The notes under the pieces were generated by a model. It did not search any database, was not told the DNA's origin, and saw only the letters and a program-made list of their open reading frames with translations. Of a stretch of 64,000 nt of DNA, positions 40,899 to 49,688 are shown piece by piece. The number at the start of each line of letters is the position of its first letter. Within the stretch, counting starts at the first letter, position 1. The translations under genes and the position numbers were made by a program. The stretch covers positions 1-64,000 of the forward strand of contig JBGUPJ010000048.1 of the NCBI GenBank assembly GCA_045130235.1. The letters run 5' to 3'. This DNA comes from UBA1756 sp045130235. Its GTDB lineage: Bacteria > Bacteroidota > Bacteroidia > Bacteroidales > WCHB1-69.

Positions 40899-43800
40899 CT
40901 ACTTCCTGATCTTCACTTGCACGCTCAATCCTTCAGCAATCTCGAAAACATCGCCTTCCACACCGGCTTTGATTTCCAGCGAGGTGCAGAGCGTTTCGGT
41001 CTTGATGTAGTCGGCGAAGGTGGTGAACGCCTTGTCCAGCTGCGGGTTGCTTTCCACCTCGATGGTGATGCGGTCGGAGACGTCCATGTTGGAGTCCTTG
41101 CGGTAGTTCTGGATGCGGTTGACGAACTCGCGGGCGTAACCTTCGTTGAGCAGGTCTTCCGACAGCTCGATGTCCAAAGCTACGGTCAGTGCATCTTGGT
41201 TGGCCACAACCCAGCCCGGAATGTCTTCCGCCACAATCTCCACATCGGTCACGTCAATCAAAACTTCCTGCCCGTCGATGTTCAGCATGGTGCTGCCGTT
41301 CTTCTCGATGGCGCGGATGTCGTCCTGGCTGAACGCGGTGATGGTGGCGGCCACCTGCTTCATAATCTTGCCGCATTTGGGTCCTAACTTCTTGAAATCA
41401 GGCTTGATACGTTTTACAAAGATACCAGCTTCGTCAGAAACAAACTCCACCTCCTTCACGTTGACTTCGTGCAAGATGAGGTCTTTCACCTTCTCAATCT
41501 GTTCCTTCAAGTTGGAGTTCTCCACCACAGGAATCATGATCTTGGCGAGCGGCTGGCGCACGCGGAGGTTCGACTTTTTGCGCAGCGAAAGAATCATCGA
41601 GCAAAGTTTCTGGGCCAGCTGCATGCGCTCTTCGAGCGGCTTGTCAATCAGCTCTTCGTGAACTTTCGGATAGTCGGAAAGGTGGATGGAGATGACATCC
41701 TCGCGGTGGGTAATGCTGTTCAGGTCGAGGAAGAGCTTGTCCATGAAGAACGGCGCGATGGGCGATGCGATCTTGGCGATGGTCTCCAAGCAGGTGTAAA
41801 GGGTCTGATAGGCAGACAGTTTGTCTTTGCCTTCGCCTTTCCAGAAACGGCGGCGGCAGAGGCGCACGTACCAGTTGCTCAAATATTCATTGACAAAATC
41901 TTGGATTTCGCGACCGGCTTTGGTCGGCTCGAAGTCGGCGTAGCACTCGTCGCAGTGTTTCACCAGCGTGTTGAGTTCGGAGAGAATCCAGCGGTCGATT
42001 TCGGGACGCTCGCTGTTCGGGATGTCCGCCTCTTTGTAGTTGAAACCGTCAAGGTTGGCGTACATCGCGAAGAAGTTGTAGGTGTTGTAAAGCGTGCCGA
42101 AGAACTTGCGCTGCACCTCGGCGATGCCTTCGGGGTCGAACTTGAGGTTGTCCCACGGCTGGGCGTTGGTGATCATATACCAGCGGGTGGCGTCGGGACC
42201 GTATTTCTCGATGGTGGCAAACGGGTCAACGGCATTGCCGAGACGTTTCGACATCTTGTTGCCGTCTTTATCCAAAACCAAACCGTTGGAAACCACAGTT
42301 TTATAAGCCACGGAATCGAAAATCATCGTGGCAATGGCGTGGAGGGTGAAGAACCAACCGCGGGTCTGGTCAACGCCTTCTGCGATGAAGTCGGCCGGGA
42401 AGTTTTTCTTGAAAATATCTTGATTTTCAAAAGGATAGTGCCACTGACAGTAGGGCATGGCGCCGGAGTCGAACCACACGTCGATGAGGTCGGTCTCGCG
42501 GGTCATCTTCTGACCGCTCGGGGAGACGAGGAAGATCTCGTCCACGTAGGGACGGTGCAGGTCAATTTTGTCGTAGTTTTCTTTGCTGAAATCGCCGGGC
42601 ACGAAGTCCTTGTAAGGATTTTCCTTCATAATGCCGGCGGCGACGGCCTTGTTGATTTCGTTCACCAACTGTTCCACGGAGCCGATGCAGATCTGTTCTT
42701 TCTTGTCTTCGGTGGTCCAGATGGGCAGGGGAGTGCCCCAGAAGCGGGAGCGCGACAGGTTCCAGTCCACGAGGTTCTCGAGCCAGTTGCCGAAACGGCC
42801 GCTGCCGGTGGCGGCGGGTTTCCAGTAGATGGTCTTGTTGAGTTCGATCATCCGATCCTTCACAGCCGTGCTCTTGATGAACCAAGAATCCAGCGGGTAG
42901 TACAGAATCGGCTTGTCGGTACGCCAGCAGTGCGGGTAGTTGTGTACGTGTTTCTCAATCTTGAACACTTTGTGTTCTCCTTTGAGCCACAAGCAGATGG
43001 TCACGTCGAGGTTTTCGGTCTCGGGCGTGGCGGCGGGGTCGTAGTCGTTCTTCACGTAGCGGCCCTCAAACTGGCTATAGAGGTCTGCATTGACCTGATT
43101 TTTCACGAATTGCGGGTCGAGTTCGCTCATCAGGAAGAACTTGCCGGTCTTATCGACCATGGGCTGGGGGTTGCCGGCCTTGTCGAAGAGCAGCATCGGG
43201 GCGATGCCGGCGTCGGCGGCCACGCGCTTATCGTCCGCACCGAAGGTGGGAGCGATGTGCACGATGCCCGTACCGTCCTCGGTGGTGACATAGTCGCCGG
43301 GGATGACCTCGAAGGCCTTTCCATCGGGGCGCATGAACGGGATGAGTTGTTCATATTGGATGCCTGCGAGTTTTTCACCCTTGATTTCGCCCAAAATCTG
43401 GAACGGGATGTTCTTGTCGCCGGTTTTGTAGTCCTCGAAAGCGAGGTCTTTGTTCTTCTCGGGGAAGAAGTTGCCCACGAGCGGTTTGCCAAGGATCACC
43501 ATGATGGGGTCGCCGCTGTAGGCGTTGAAGGTTTTGACCAGCACGTAGTCGATTTTCGGGCCGACAGCGAGGGCGGTGTTGGACGGGAGCGTCCACGGGG
43601 TGGTGGTCCAAGCGAGGAAGTAGAGGTTGTTGGGCACGCCCTGTTCGCCGATGAACATCTGCACGTCGGTGGAGAGCACTTGGTCGGTGCGCACCTTGAA
43701 CTGGCCCACGCAGGTGGTGTCTTTCACGTCGCGGTAGCAGCCGGGCAGGTTGAGCTCATGCGAGCTGAGGCCGGTGCCTGCAGCGGGAGAGTAGGGCTGG

Positions 43801-44336
43801 ATGGTGTAGCCCTTGTATAACATTCCTTTCTTATAAAGTTCTGATAACAAATACCATACCGATTCGATGTATTTATTGTCGAAGGTGATATACGGATTTT
43901 CGAGATCGACCCAGTATCCCATCTTCTTGGTGATGTCGTCCCACATATCCTTGAACTGCATCACATTCTGGCGGCAGGCCTTGTTGTATTCCTCCACGGT
44001 GATGGTCTTGCCGATGTCCTCCTTGGTGATGCCGAGGGCTTTTTCCACACCGAGTTCCACAGGCAGTCCGTGGGTGTCCCAGCCGCCCTTGCGGCCTACG
44101 TATTTGCCTTTGAGGGTCTGGTAGCGGCACACGATGTCTTTGAGGGAGCGGGCCAGCACATGGTGAATACCGGGCTTGCCGTTGGCGGACGGCGGTCCCT
44201 CGAAGAAAACAAAGGACTCTGCGCCCTCCCGCTGTTTCAAACTTTGTGCGAAAACGTCGTGGTCTTCCCAATATTTCTGCATCTCCTTGCCGATGTTCGA
44301 CAAGTTAAGTCCGCGATACTCAGTGTATTTGCCCAT
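40899..44336 (-). CDS. ileS: isoleucyl-tRNA synthetase
   Basis: This 1145-residue class I synthetase charges tRNA-Ile. The HIGH-type motif is PSANGKPGIHH near residue 50, the editing (CP1) domain lies in the middle, KMSKR occurs in NKMSKRLGNAVDP, and WFDSGAMPYCQWHYPF is typical of IleRS. The C-terminal anticodon-binding region is of the longer, eukaryote-like type (no Cys4 zinc finger). It belongs to the clade often associated with mupirocin-insensitive enzymes, by length and C-terminus only. ATG 44336 is chosen because the near-consensus promoter word TATCTTCG is at 44362-44369, inside the longer frame that starts at 44384. Confidence 0.96.
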   Translation of the reverse strand: MGKYTEYRGLNLSNIGKEMQKYWEDHDVFAQSLKQREGAESFVFFEGPPSANGKPGIHHVLARSLKDIVCRYQTLKGKYVGRKGGWDTHGLPVELGVEKALGITKEDIGKTITVEEYNKACRQNVMQFKDMWDDITKKMGYWVDLENPYITFDNKYIESVWYLLSELYKKGMLYKGYTIQPYSPAAGTGLSSHELNLPGCYRDVKDTTCVGQFKVRTDQVLSTDVQMFIGEQGVPNNLYFLAWTTTPWTLPSNTALAVGPKIDYVLVKTFNAYSGDPIMVILGKPLVGNFFPEKNKDLAFEDYKTGDKNIPFQILGEIKGEKLAGIQYEQLIPFMRPDGKAFEVIPGDYVTTEDGTGIVHIAPTFGADDKRVAADAGIAPMLLFDKAGNPQPMVDKTGKFFLMSELDPQFVKNQVNADLYSQFEGRYVKNDYDPAATPETENLDVTICLWLKGEHKVFKIEKHVHNYPHCWRTDKPILYYPLDSWFIKSTAVKDRMIELNKTIYWKPAATGSGRFGNWLENLVDWNLSRSRFWGTPLPIWTTEDKKEQICIGSVEQLVNEINKAVAAGIMKENPYKDFVPGDFSKENYDKIDLHRPYVDEIFLVSPSGQKMTRETDLIDVWFDSGAMPYCQWHYPFENQDIFKKNFPADFIAEGVDQTRGWFFTLHAIATMIFDSVAYKTVVSNGLVLDKDGNKMSKRLGNAVDPFATIEKYGPDATRWYMITNAQPWDNLKFDPEGIAEVQRKFFGTLYNTYNFFAMYANLDGFNYKEADIPNSERPEIDRWILSELNTLVKHCDECYADFEPTKAGREIQDFVNEYLSNWYVRLCRRRFWKGEGKDKLSAYQTLYTCLETIAKIASPIAPFFMDKLFLDLNSITHREDVISIHLSDYPKVHEELIDKPLEERMQLAQKLCSMILSLRKKSNLRVRQPLAKIMIPVVENSNLKEQIEKVKDLILHEVNVKEVEFVSDEAGIFVKRIKPDFKKLGPKCGKIMKQVAATITAFSQDDIRAIEKNGSTMLNIDGQEVLIDVTDVEIVAEDIPGWVVANQDALTVALDIELSEDLLNEGYAREFVNRIQNYRKDSNMDVSDRITIEVESNPQLDKAFTTFADYIKTETLCTSLEIKAGVEGDVFEIAEGLSVQVKIRK

Positions 44337-44361
44337 TTTTTGTAATTTAAAAATCAAAATG

Positions 44362-44369
44362 CGAAGATA
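44362..44369 (-). promoter_or_regulatory. -7 promoter word of ileS (near consensus)
   Basis: TATCTTCG on the minus strand differs from TAnnTTTG by one base; 25 bp upstream of ATG 44336. Confidence 0.45.
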
Positions 44370-44438
44370 CAACTTTATTTTCAATTAATATTTTTACAAA
44401 AAAAACTTTCACTCCCATTTTATGAGAGTAAAAAATCG

Positions 44439-44446
44439 TATTTTTG
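44439..44446 (+). promoter_or_regulatory. -7 promoter word of the WYL regulator gene
   Basis: TATTTTTG, 19 bp upstream of ATG 44466; divergent from the ileS promoter 70 bp away. Confidence 0.65.
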
Positions 44447-44465
44447 CATCGTTAAAAATATCATC

Positions 44466-45389
44466 ATGAGAAAGTCATCCACTCCCTATCTGTTCAAGTG
44501 TTACATCTGGTTTGTGAACACCATTGCCAGCGGCCCCATCTCGCGCGAAGCGATCGATGAAAAGTGGGCCCGCGCCTCCGTCAACGACTATCAAACGGAC
44601 GCCATCCCTGAGAGTACTTTCCACCGCTGGCGCAACACGGTGGAGGAGCTTTTCGATATTGAAATTCAATGCAACGCGCAGGGCGAATACTACATTGAGG
44701 ATGCCGACCAATTCCGGCGGGCTGACATGCGTGGACGGATGCTCAATCTGCTTTCTTTCAATAATTTGTTGAAGGACTGTCAAGATTTGCGCAAGCAAAT
44801 CATCTTTGAGCCGGTGGCTCCCGGCGAGGAGTATCTGCCGGCGATTATCGAGTGCCTGCGCGACAAGCATGTGCTGCAGGTGTCGTACCAGAATTTCGTC
44901 CAGGCCGAGCCGTGTACCCATTCCGTTGAGCCGTACTGTTTGAAGATGTACCGCCAGCGCTGGTATCTTATTGCCTATTCGCGCAAGAGCAAGGGCATAC
45001 GCCATTTCGCCCTCGACCGTGTGGTGGCCGTCCAGCCGACGCAGGAACCCTACACCCTTCCCGAGGAGTTCGATGCGGAGGAGTATTTCAAGAATGTCTG
45101 CGGCGTTACGATCCTGAAAGACAAGCCCGAAGAGATCATTGTGTCTGTCAGCGAGCCGCAGGTGGAGTATATCCGCACGTTGCCGTTGCACCACTCACAA
45201 AAGGAGATAGAAACCCACGAGAAGTATTCAGTATTTTCCTATTATCTCATTCCTAATGAGGAATTTATGCGTGAGTTGCGTGCCTGCGGTGTTTATTTGG
45301 TTGTGCGTTCGCCCGATTGGATCGTTCAAGAGTTCCGCGCGGACAACAAACTCCTTTATAACATTTACAAAGAAATCAGTCAAGAATAA
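44466..45389 (+). CDS. WYL domain transcriptional regulator
   Basis: This 307-residue protein has an N-terminal region of about 100 residues that is helical (STFHRWRNTVEELFDIEIQC). The WYL domain starts near 130 (ECLRDKHVLQVSYQNF), contains RQRWYLIAYSRKSKGIRHFA and DRVVAVQPT, and is followed by a WCX-like C-terminal extension (VTILKDKPEEIIVSVSEPQ ... WIVQEFRADNKLLYNIY). WYL proteins bind nucleic acid or nucleotide ligands and often control defence genes. The downstream macro-like gene starts 16 bp after its stop, so it is the obvious partner. Confidence 0.88.
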   Translation: MRKSSTPYLFKCYIWFVNTIASGPISREAIDEKWARASVNDYQTDAIPESTFHRWRNTVEELFDIEIQCNAQGEYYIEDADQFRRADMRGRMLNLLSFNNLLKDCQDLRKQIIFEPVAPGEEYLPAIIECLRDKHVLQVSYQNFVQAEPCTHSVEPYCLKMYRQRWYLIAYSRKSKGIRHFALDRVVAVQPTQEPYTLPEEFDAEEYFKNVCGVTILKDKPEEIIVSVSEPQVEYIRTLPLHHSQKEIETHEKYSVFSYYLIPNEEFMRELRACGVYLVVRSPDWIVQEFRADNKLLYNIYKEISQE

Positions 45390-45405
45390 TAAAAAAACAC
45401 CCATT

Positions 45406-46554
45406 ATGTGTGCGAATCATCCCAAAGTCAAAACTCCTAGACACATCACGCATCTGTCGAAATGTGAAGTGTTTGTATTCGGCAGCAATCTTGCCGGGCA
45501 TCATCGTGGCGGCGCGGCCCGCATGGCGCATGAACTCTTTGGCGCGGAATGGGGCGTGGGCTCCGGTCCCACCGGACAGTGCTATGCCATTCCCACCATG
45601 CAAGGCGGCCTCGACACCATTCAACCCTATGTGGATGAATTCATTGAATATGCCAAAGCGCACCCGATGAACCGCTTTCTGGTCACCCGTGTCGGCTGCG
45701 GCATTGCAGGTTTCACCGACAAGCAGATGGCCCCGCTGTTTTATGACGCCTTGCTCATTCCCAACATCACGCTGCCAAGAGAGTGGATATTGGAATCTAT
45801 TGATTATAGCATTGCTTATGAGGAAGAAATCAACACAGTGAAGGAATCGCTGCGGGTAAAGGCTCCCAAAGTGATTACGGTTGAAGTTCTGCAGGAACTC
45901 TGCGACCAGTGCCGGTACATGATAGGGGCGAGCATCAAAAACTATCTGCCGAGCATCCATATCCGCTATGTCAATGATAAAGAGAATTTTGGCTACACCT
46001 ACTTTGGCAATTTCTTTTTCTACAATAACAATTTATATGTATTTGATGATGAGGAGGAATACAAAGACCAGCACGATGCAGAAGCGGTTTTGGCCACCTT
46101 TGACGACGAATGCGAGGGGCGCGGCTATGCGCACAAGGTGATTTTTGCCGGTGTGCAAACGCCGTACAAGGATGTGCGCGGCGACTCCATCTACACTGGC
46201 GATGCGGTGATGGCCGACGGGCTGGGACTGAGCAAGGAAGACATTAACGGCGTGCGCCCGTTAGACTGGCTGAATGATTATGGCTTTAAATTGGACAACC
46301 ATAGTCTGCTGTTCCGGGAGTGCAAGAAGTTGGTGCGGGTGGGCACGGTGTTTTACGGTCTGTCGTGGGAGGAGGAAGACATGCTGCACATTCTGGAAGA
46401 TCGCAGTCGGGATATGCATCCTTTGTATGGCGGCGGCCCAACGGGAGAAGAAAACCTCCGCCACGTGCGCTTCACCCCGAATTTTTACACGGGAGAATTT
46501 TTTTACCTCGCCATGGAGCTCCTCCGAGGGGAGGATTTTGACTGGAGAAAGTGA
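45406..46554 (+). CDS. A1S_2505/macro-like protein with unknown C-terminal domain
   Basis: This 382-residue protein has an N-terminal ~150 residues that match the A1S_2505-type phage non-structural protein family: CEVFVFGSNLAGHHRGGAAR, then CYAIPTMQGGLDTIQPYVDE and FLVTRVGCGIAGFTDKQMAP. The glycine-rich SNLAGxHxGGAA loop resembles a nucleotide or ADP-ribose site of macrodomain-like proteins. The remaining ~230 residues (from about 150) form a domain I cannot assign. The start at 45406 follows the WYL gene stop; an upstream in-frame start inside the WYL gene (45256) is unlikely. A phage-derived or nucleotide-signal function under WYL control is inference. Confidence 0.75.
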   Translation: MCANHPKVKTPRHITHLSKCEVFVFGSNLAGHHRGGAARMAHELFGAEWGVGSGPTGQCYAIPTMQGGLDTIQPYVDEFIEYAKAHPMNRFLVTRVGCGIAGFTDKQMAPLFYDALLIPNITLPREWILESIDYSIAYEEEINTVKESLRVKAPKVITVEVLQELCDQCRYMIGASIKNYLPSIHIRYVNDKENFGYTYFGNFFFYNNNLYVFDDEEEYKDQHDAEAVLATFDDECEGRGYAHKVIFAGVQTPYKDVRGDSIYTGDAVMADGLGLSKEDINGVRPLDWLNDYGFKLDNHSLLFRECKKLVRVGTVFYGLSWEEEDMLHILEDRSRDMHPLYGGGPTGEENLRHVRFTPNFYTGEFFYLAMELLRGEDFDWRK

Positions 46555-46607
46555 AGGAATTATAATCTCAAAAATTCATTTTTTTGCGTCATATTAAAAT
46601 AAAATTG

Positions 46608-46615
46608 TATCTTTG
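46608..46615 (+). promoter_or_regulatory. -7 promoter word of the toxin-antitoxin pair
   Basis: TATCTTTG, 20 bp upstream of the antitoxin ATG at 46636. Confidence 0.65.
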
Positions 46616-46635
46616 CGGCGTAAAAATATATCATT

Positions 46636-46926
46636 ATGCCACAAGTATCCATGACAGTGAGAATGGACTCACAATTAAAAAAAATGTTTGACGCATTGTG
46701 TGCGGAATTTGGAATGAGTGCCAATACCGCCATGAACATTTTTGCTAAGGCCGTGGTTCAACGACGCAAAATCCCCTTCGAAATCAGGGCCAATGCAGGA
46801 AATGATGCGCTTGACCCAATGACTGCTTTTCAAGTGATGAGAAACCGTGCAGAGGCAGGGGAAACGCCCGAACTCTCGTTGGAGGAAATCAATGAAGAAA
46901 TCCGAAAAGCCAGAGCAGAGAGATGA
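46636..46926 (+). CDS. RelB/DinJ family antitoxin
   Basis: This 96-residue protein opens with a ribbon-helix-helix (VSMTVRMDSQLKKMFDALCA, EFGMSANTAMNIFAKAVV) typical of RelB/DinJ antitoxins, which bind their own promoter. The C-terminal half (ELSLEEINEEIRKARAER) is the toxin-wrapping helix. The stop overlaps the start of the PIN toxin gene (ATGA). RelB/DinJ usually pairs with a RelE/YafQ toxin, so pairing with a PIN protein is a mixed-family module. Confidence 0.92.
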   Translation: MPQVSMTVRMDSQLKKMFDALCAEFGMSANTAMNIFAKAVVQRRKIPFEIRANAGNDALDPMTAFQVMRNRAEAGETPELSLEEINEEIRKARAER

Positions 46927-47336
46927 TTTATGCGGTTTTTGACACAAATGTACTGGTGTCGGCTTTGATCACCCACAATTCAGAATCCTCGACGGTTCGC
47001 GTGGTGAAAGCGATTGCCGAAAAGCACATCGTTCCTTTATACAATGAAGAAATTGTGAGGGAGTATTACGAAGTATTACATAGAGAAAAGTTTGGCATAC
47101 AAGGAGTTGACTCTTCATTGTTAATCCACATGATAATACAGTGTGGAATAGAGACAGAACGGTCGGAGTGCAATGAGTTTTTCATTGATCAAGACGATGC
47201 CGTGTTTTATGAAGTGGCTCTATCCAAAGAAGAGGCCTACCTGATTACCGGCAATATCAAGCACTTTCCCAAGAGTCCCATTGTTGTTACCCCAGCAGAG
47301 ATGATGCAAATTTTAGAAAGGACAATGACTCCGTAA
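46923..47336 (+). CDS. PIN domain toxin
   Basis: This 137-residue PIN-family protein (the group annotated as putative toxin-antitoxin toxin component, COG1569) is predicted to be a metal-dependent RNase. Acidic residues expected for the active site are visible: Asp in YAVFDTNVLVSAL, Glu in NEEIVREYYEVL, and Asp pairs in DQDDAVFYEVA; the C-terminal LITGNIKHFP is typical. The start overlaps the antitoxin stop by 4 bp, so expression is coupled. Confidence 0.9.
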   Translation: MIYAVFDTNVLVSALITHNSESSTVRVVKAIAEKHIVPLYNEEIVREYYEVLHREKFGIQGVDSSLLIHMIIQCGIETERSECNEFFIDQDDAVFYEVALSKEEAYLITGNIKHFPKSPIVVTPAEMMQILERTMTP

Positions 47337-47374
47337 TGTCTTTTCTTCCTTCCACCGCTCAAAGAAATATAACC

Positions 47375-47557
47375 ATGAACAAAATAACAAAAGAACAGTA
47401 CGAATTTGCTTTGGCTCGGATCGAGGAGCTTCTTCCTTTGGTGAAGGATGACACCCCGGCCAACGACCGCAACGCCGTTGAACTAACGGTGATGTCAGAC
47501 ATTGTCATTGGCTACGAGAAGGAGCATTTTCATATTGCCAAGACTTTTGTGGATTAG
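47375..47557 (+). pseudogene. truncated HigA-type antitoxin (N-terminal part only)
   Basis: The 60-residue frame MNKITKEQYEFALARIEELL ... NDRNAVELTVMSDIVIGYEK matches the conserved N-terminal extension of HigA-like antitoxins in Bacteroidota. In full members this is followed by a helix-turn-helix of about 50 residues. Here the frame stops at FVD directly where that region should start, and no HTH follows in the next 57 bp before the DUF5618 gene end. No HigB toxin is adjacent. It is probably a relic of a second toxin-antitoxin locus, or a free-standing peptide. Confidence 0.65.
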
Positions 47558-47614
47558 TTGATTAGAATATCTTTCAAAAGAAGGGCATGGCACAAAATCA
47601 GCGTGCACTCCGTT

Positions 47615-48022
47615 CTATGCGCACGCCTCCCCTGGGTACAGCAAAGCGCACCGGTCAATGATGGCATTGGCCTTTTCAAAACCGGCATCGCATACTTTTT
47701 TGTTCTTGGTTCCGTCGTAGCCCATGTATAAGTGCATGGTGTCGTAACCCGTCACAATGGCCGCCAGCAACTTACGGTCGCGCTTGCCCGCTGCCTCCTC
47801 GTACTTTTCAATGGACGGCCGTCCTTTGCCCTTGCCCTTATAGATGCCTAATGCAGCATCCAATGCAACCAAACAACCATTCCACAAGGTGTTTCCCGCC
47901 ATTTTGACGTACTTGCCATCCGTGTACATCTTCAATGTTGAGTCATAATTGGCCTTCTGGATGACCTCTTTCGCATTGGACACGTACCTGCGTGCCTCTT
48001 CAATAGGATTTTTCTTTTCCAT
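47615..48022 (-). CDS. DUF5618 family protein
   Basis: This 135-residue helical protein has NPIEEARRYVSNAKEVIQKA, then KYVKMAGNTLWNGCLVALDA and the C-terminal TGYDTMHLYMGYDGTKNKK. The pattern matches DUF5618 of Bacteroidota, which resembles HEPN-like four-helix proteins and often lies beside toxin-antitoxin genes. No catalytic motif is evident. A TAATTTTG promoter word is at 48044-48051. It is convergent with the truncated antitoxin. Confidence 0.8.
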   Translation of the reverse strand: MEKKNPIEEARRYVSNAKEVIQKANYDSTLKMYTDGKYVKMAGNTLWNGCLVALDAALGIYKGKGKGRPSIEKYEEAAGKRDRKLLAAIVTGYDTMHLYMGYDGTKNKKVCDAGFEKANAIIDRCALLYPGEACA

Positions 48023-48043
48023 CGTTCAAGTTTTTGGAGGGTG

Positions 48044-48051
48044 CAAAATTA
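48044..48051 (-). promoter_or_regulatory. -7 promoter word of the DUF5618 gene
   Basis: TAATTTTG on the minus strand, 21 bp upstream of the ATG. Confidence 0.55.
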
Positions 48052-48169
48052 CAACAATCTTTTAAATTTTTCCAATCAATTTGAAAATTTTAACATTTTA
48101 AAGTAACAGACTATCACTCAATAGCAGATGAAAAATTTTTGCATTATTGGATGTTTTCAGAATTATTTG

Positions 48170-48177
48170 TACTTTTG
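48170..48177 (+). promoter_or_regulatory. -7 promoter word of the second pepP
   Basis: TACTTTTG, 56 bp upstream of ATG 48234. Confidence 0.6.
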
Positions 48178-48187
48178 TCGCATGGTT

Positions 48188-48218
48188 CGCGGGATGGCCT
48201 TTATCCCGTGTTTTTGTT
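48188..48218 (+). promoter_or_regulatory. leader hairpin with T run before the second pepP
   Basis: CGCGGGAT pairs with ATCCCGTG (one G-T pair) around a 7-nt loop and is followed by TTTTTG. It lies between promoter and start codon, so it is placed like an attenuator. Confidence 0.45.
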
Positions 48219-48233
48219 CATTAAAAATTGTAA

Positions 48234-49523
48234 ATGATGAGATACCAGCCACTTTCTTCAGAATTTTATATCCGAAACAGAAAAAATGTCATTGGCGAAA
48301 TTGAGGAGAATTCCTTGGTGATTCTGACCTCCGCGCCGGAATATCCCCGCTGCGGCGACACCACCCACCCCTTCCGCCAGAACTCGGAAGTGCTCTACCT
48401 GACCGGCATCGATCAGGAGGAGACGATGCTCGCACTGGCCCCCTGGCATCCCAACCCCGCCTATCGCGAGATTCTGTTTATCAAAAACCCTTCCCCTGAG
48501 AAGATTATCTGGTTCGGGCACCGGCTGTCGAAGGAACAGGCCCGCGAACTATCTGGCATCCAGAATGTAATGTTTACCGAGCAGTTTCCGACCGTGCTGC
48601 AGGACCTGATGTGCCACTCGCAGCAGGTGTATCTCCACCTGCCCGAAAACCCGAGGATGCGGTGGGAGCCCATCACCCAGGAGCACCGCTTCGCCAAACA
48701 GCTGATGGAGGAGTACCCGCTGCACACCTACCGCCGGCTGGCCCCCATCCTCTACCCGCTGCGCTGCCTCAAGTCGGCGGAGGAGCTGCAGACTCTCAAA
48801 CATGCCTGCGACATCACCACCAAGGCCTTCGGCCGCGCGGTGAAGGCCATCGCCCCCGGGAAGTACGAGTATGAGATTGAGGCCGAGCTCACCTACGAGA
48901 TGATCCGCAACGGCGCCACCACCCACTCGTTCGCCCCCATCGTGGCCGCCGGCGCCGACACCTGCATCCTCCATTACATCAAGAACGACAAGCAGATGCA
49001 CGATGGCGACCTGCTGCTGATGGACTTCGGCGCCGAGTACGCCAACTATGCCGGCGACGCCACCCGCACCGTGCCCGTCAACGGCAAATTCACCCCGAGA
49101 CAGAAAGCCATTTACAGCAGCGTGCTGGCCATCTACAAAGAGACCATCCCGCTCTTCAAGCCCGGCATGACCATCCACAAAATCAACGACTACGTGTTCC
49201 GCCGCATGGAGGAGGAACTGCAGAAACTCGGTCTCCTCACTGCCGACGACATCCGCAACCAGGATCCCGACTGGCCGGCGTTCAAGAAATATTACATGCA
49301 CAACACCTCCCACTTTATCGGACTCGACGTGCATGATGTGGGCGAGCGCGACTGGGCCTTCCAGCCCGGCATGGTGCTGAGCTGCGAGCCTGGCATCTAC
49401 GTGGCAGAAGAGGGCATCGGCGTGCGCATCGAAACCGACGTGGTGGTGGGCGACACCCCCATCAACCTCATGCCTGACATGCCCGTGGAGGTGGAGGAAA
49501 TCGAGGCGGCTATGGCTCGGTAA
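48234..49523 (+). CDS. pepP: Xaa-Pro aminopeptidase (M24B), second copy
   Basis: This 429-residue aminopeptidase P has the N-terminal AMP_N domain RNRKNVIGEIEENSLVILTS and HPFRQNSEVLYLTGID. The M24 domain has all metal ligands: Asp in LLLMDFGAEY and GDATRTVPVNGKFT, His in HNTSHFIGLDVHDVG, Glu in SCEPGIYVAEEG and GVRIETDVVV. It is closer to E. coli PepP in layout than the copy at 16132-17529. It has its own promoter and a leader hairpin. Two ATG codons in tandem (48234, 48237) are possible starts. Confidence 0.94.
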   Translation: MMRYQPLSSEFYIRNRKNVIGEIEENSLVILTSAPEYPRCGDTTHPFRQNSEVLYLTGIDQEETMLALAPWHPNPAYREILFIKNPSPEKIIWFGHRLSKEQARELSGIQNVMFTEQFPTVLQDLMCHSQQVYLHLPENPRMRWEPITQEHRFAKQLMEEYPLHTYRRLAPILYPLRCLKSAEELQTLKHACDITTKAFGRAVKAIAPGKYEYEIEAELTYEMIRNGATTHSFAPIVAAGADTCILHYIKNDKQMHDGDLLLMDFGAEYANYAGDATRTVPVNGKFTPRQKAIYSSVLAIYKETIPLFKPGMTIHKINDYVFRRMEEELQKLGLLTADDIRNQDPDWPAFKKYYMHNTSHFIGLDVHDVGERDWAFQPGMVLSCEPGIYVAEEGIGVRIETDVVVGDTPINLMPDMPVEVEEIEAAMAR

Positions 49524-49581
49524 AAGACACTATTCCTTATAAAAAATCAAAACGAAACGCACTTTGTATTAAAATTTTACC

Positions 49582-49589
49582 TATATTTG
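49582..49589 (+). promoter_or_regulatory. -7 promoter word of the 591-residue T9SS cargo gene
   Basis: TATATTTG, about 100 bp upstream of the start. The leader contains GAGACT (49618-49623) and AGTCTC (49664-49669), which could close a stem-loop. Confidence 0.6.
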
Positions 49590-49688
49590 CAGCGTCATAT
49601 TGTCACCCTTGTTTTATGAGACTTCGCAAGGTGGGCAGTATGGCGCCAAAGATTTCAAACAGGAGTCTCTTTTAACCCCTTAAATTTT

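Noticed and set aside
41469..43820. 783-residue open frame on the plus strand, antisense to ileS
   Set aside because: It is the mirror of a well-supported ileS; composition is Val/His/Gly-rich as expected for antisense frames of GC-rich genes and no family is recognisable.
45256..45405. 50-codon upstream extension of the A1S_2505-like frame
   Set aside because: It overlaps the WYL gene in another frame and has no resemblance to the family; ATG 45406 follows the WYL stop.
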